Made by a program: the position numbers and the translations under genes. From an uncultured Lachnospiraceae bacterium (GTDB lineage Bacteria > Bacillota > Clostridia > Lachnospirales > Lachnospiraceae): a stretch of 64,000 bases of DNA. Numbering within the stretch: position 1 is the stretch's first letter; each line of letters starts with the position of its first letter. Of the stretch, positions 63,499-64,000 are shown one piece after another. The notes under the pieces were generated by a model, which searched no databases, was not told the origin of the DNA, and saw only the letters and a program-made list of their open reading frames with translations. The stretch spans positions 62,001 through 126,000 of the forward strand of contig CAJTUZ010000001.1 in assembly GCA_910579735.1 (NCBI GenBank), in the 5' to 3' direction.

Positions 63499-64000
63499 AT
63501 GGAAGAAACTGCCGTATTGATCGAACGTTCACAGGCAGGGGATAAGGAAGCGAGAGAGAGACTGATAGAGGAAAATCTGGGACTGGTAAGGCATATCGTC
63601 AAGCGTTTCCTGGAACGCGGCTATGATGCGGAAGACTTGTTTCAGATCGGGTGTATCGGATTAATGAAGGCAATCGATAAGTTTGATCTGCATTTTGACG
63701 TCAGGTTTTCTACTTATGCAGTGCCGATGATACAAGGAGAGATCAAGCGGTTTCTGCGGGATGACGGTATGGTAAAGGTGAGCCGGACTCTAAAGGAAAA
63801 CGGCTGGAAGATCAAGCAGGCGGCGCAGCGTCTTGCCTATCTGCACGGCAGAGACGCAACCATACAGGAACTGTCCGAGGAAACGGGACTGAGCAGAGAA
63901 GATATCGTGCTGGCGTTAGACGCCAATGTAGAGGTGGAATCGATTTACAAATCCGTCTATCAATCGGACGGCAACGAAATTTATCTGGTAGATCAGGTTA
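63499..64000 (+). CDS. sigF: RNA polymerase sporulation sigma factor SigF (5' part)
   Basis: The first 167 codons of a sigma-70-family factor; the gene runs off the right edge. Region 2 is complete: RERLIEENLGLVRHIVKRFL (2.1), AEDLFQIGCIGLMKAIDKFD (2.2-2.3) and VRFSTYAVPMIQGEIKRFLR (2.3-2.4). Region 3 follows with VKVSRTLKENGWKIKQAAQR, characteristic of SigF/SigG rather than SigK or SigE. Its place after spoIIAA and spoIIAB identifies SigF, the first forespore-specific factor. The start at 63499 follows AAAGGGG at 63479-63485. Confidence 0.95.
   Translation, partial: MEETAVLIERSQAGDKEARERLIEENLGLVRHIVKRFLERGYDAEDLFQIGCIGLMKAIDKFDLHFDVRFSTYAVPMIQGEIKRFLRDDGMVKVSRTLKENGWKIKQAAQRLAYLHGRDATIQELSEETGLSREDIVLALDANVEVESIYKSVYQSDGNEIYLVDQV

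Noticed and set aside
1..64000. CRISPR arrays, tRNA or rRNA genes, replication or phage origins
   Set aside because: No regularly spaced direct repeats, tRNA cloverleaf or rRNA-like sequence was seen on either strand.

Overview
The window looks like chromosomal DNA of a spore-forming, anaerobic Firmicute, most likely a gut Lachnospiraceae (Clostridium cluster XIVa). This rests on the spoIIA operon at the right end, a T-box leader before valS, a CIRCE operator before clpB, HelD, VanR/VanS-like and LytTR/DUF3021 regulators, PadR/DUF1700 pairs, DUF4867 and DUF975 proteins, and strong AGGAGG-type ribosome binding sites. Backbone genes are moderately GC-rich. Two stretches (about 19.2-23.3 kb and 41.3-46.7 kb) are clearly more AT-rich. 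I see no rRNA, no tRNA and no CRISPR array.

Layout: 0-5.8 kb holds an aminotransferase tail, an esterase, a BlaI/BlaR1-type regulator pair with a consensus promoter and twin operators, cutC, and an NhaC-family antiporter. 6-17.9 kb is a xylan locus: DUF4867, GH10 xylanase, a convergent AraC regulator, then one long operon of Gfo/Idh oxidoreductase, VOC protein, TIM-barrel isomerase-like protein, lipoprotein sugar-binding protein, two ABC permeases, GH43 beta-xylosidase, SDR and a second VOC protein. The operon has an internal hairpin after the binding protein and a strong terminator. A phosphodiesterase-like EEP protein follows.

19.2-23.3 kb is an AT-rich accessory island: a small protein, an FRG-domain protein whose 3' end appears frameshifted, an Rpn/PD-(D/E)XK protein and a ParB-like-domain protein. 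clpB under CIRCE control marks the return to backbone. 26-41 kb carries an LD-carboxypeptidase, a large palindromic repeat, a DUF4250/RACE-ferredoxin pair, DUF975, a two-component system, a polysaccharide deacetylase, a second AraC regulator, an acetyltransferase/PHP-phosphatase pair, an unrecognised HExxH protein, helD, a lipoprotein nucleoside hydrolase and a nitroreductase.

41.3-46.7 kb is a patchwork with mobile-element remnants: a GNAT protein, an XRE/membrane pair, a gene bracketed by a 28-bp inverted repeat, a TetR/CPBP operon with a consensus promoter and palindrome, and a LytTR/DUF3021 operon ending in a decayed cysteine-rich KTR gene. 46.9-54.7 kb has a membrane protein/radical SAM pair, an HTH-methyltransferase fusion overlapping purC, a methyltransferase fragment scar, an acetyltransferase, a class D beta-lactamase-like lipoprotein, an unlisted 39-aa membrane protein, the second copy of the large palindromic repeat, a GNAT protein and a PadR-DUF1700 operon. 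54.7-64 kb is core: T-box-valS, DUF342-folC-49-aa protein-TPR protein, then spoIIAA-spoIIAB-sigF running off the end.

The least explained signals are the two large palindromic repeats (about 27.4 and 51.95 kb), which share a core but have unrelated, self-complementary arms; the xylan operon's VOC pair and oxidoreductases; and a small hairpin RNA candidate that starts at a near-consensus promoter and ends at the xylan operon terminator.
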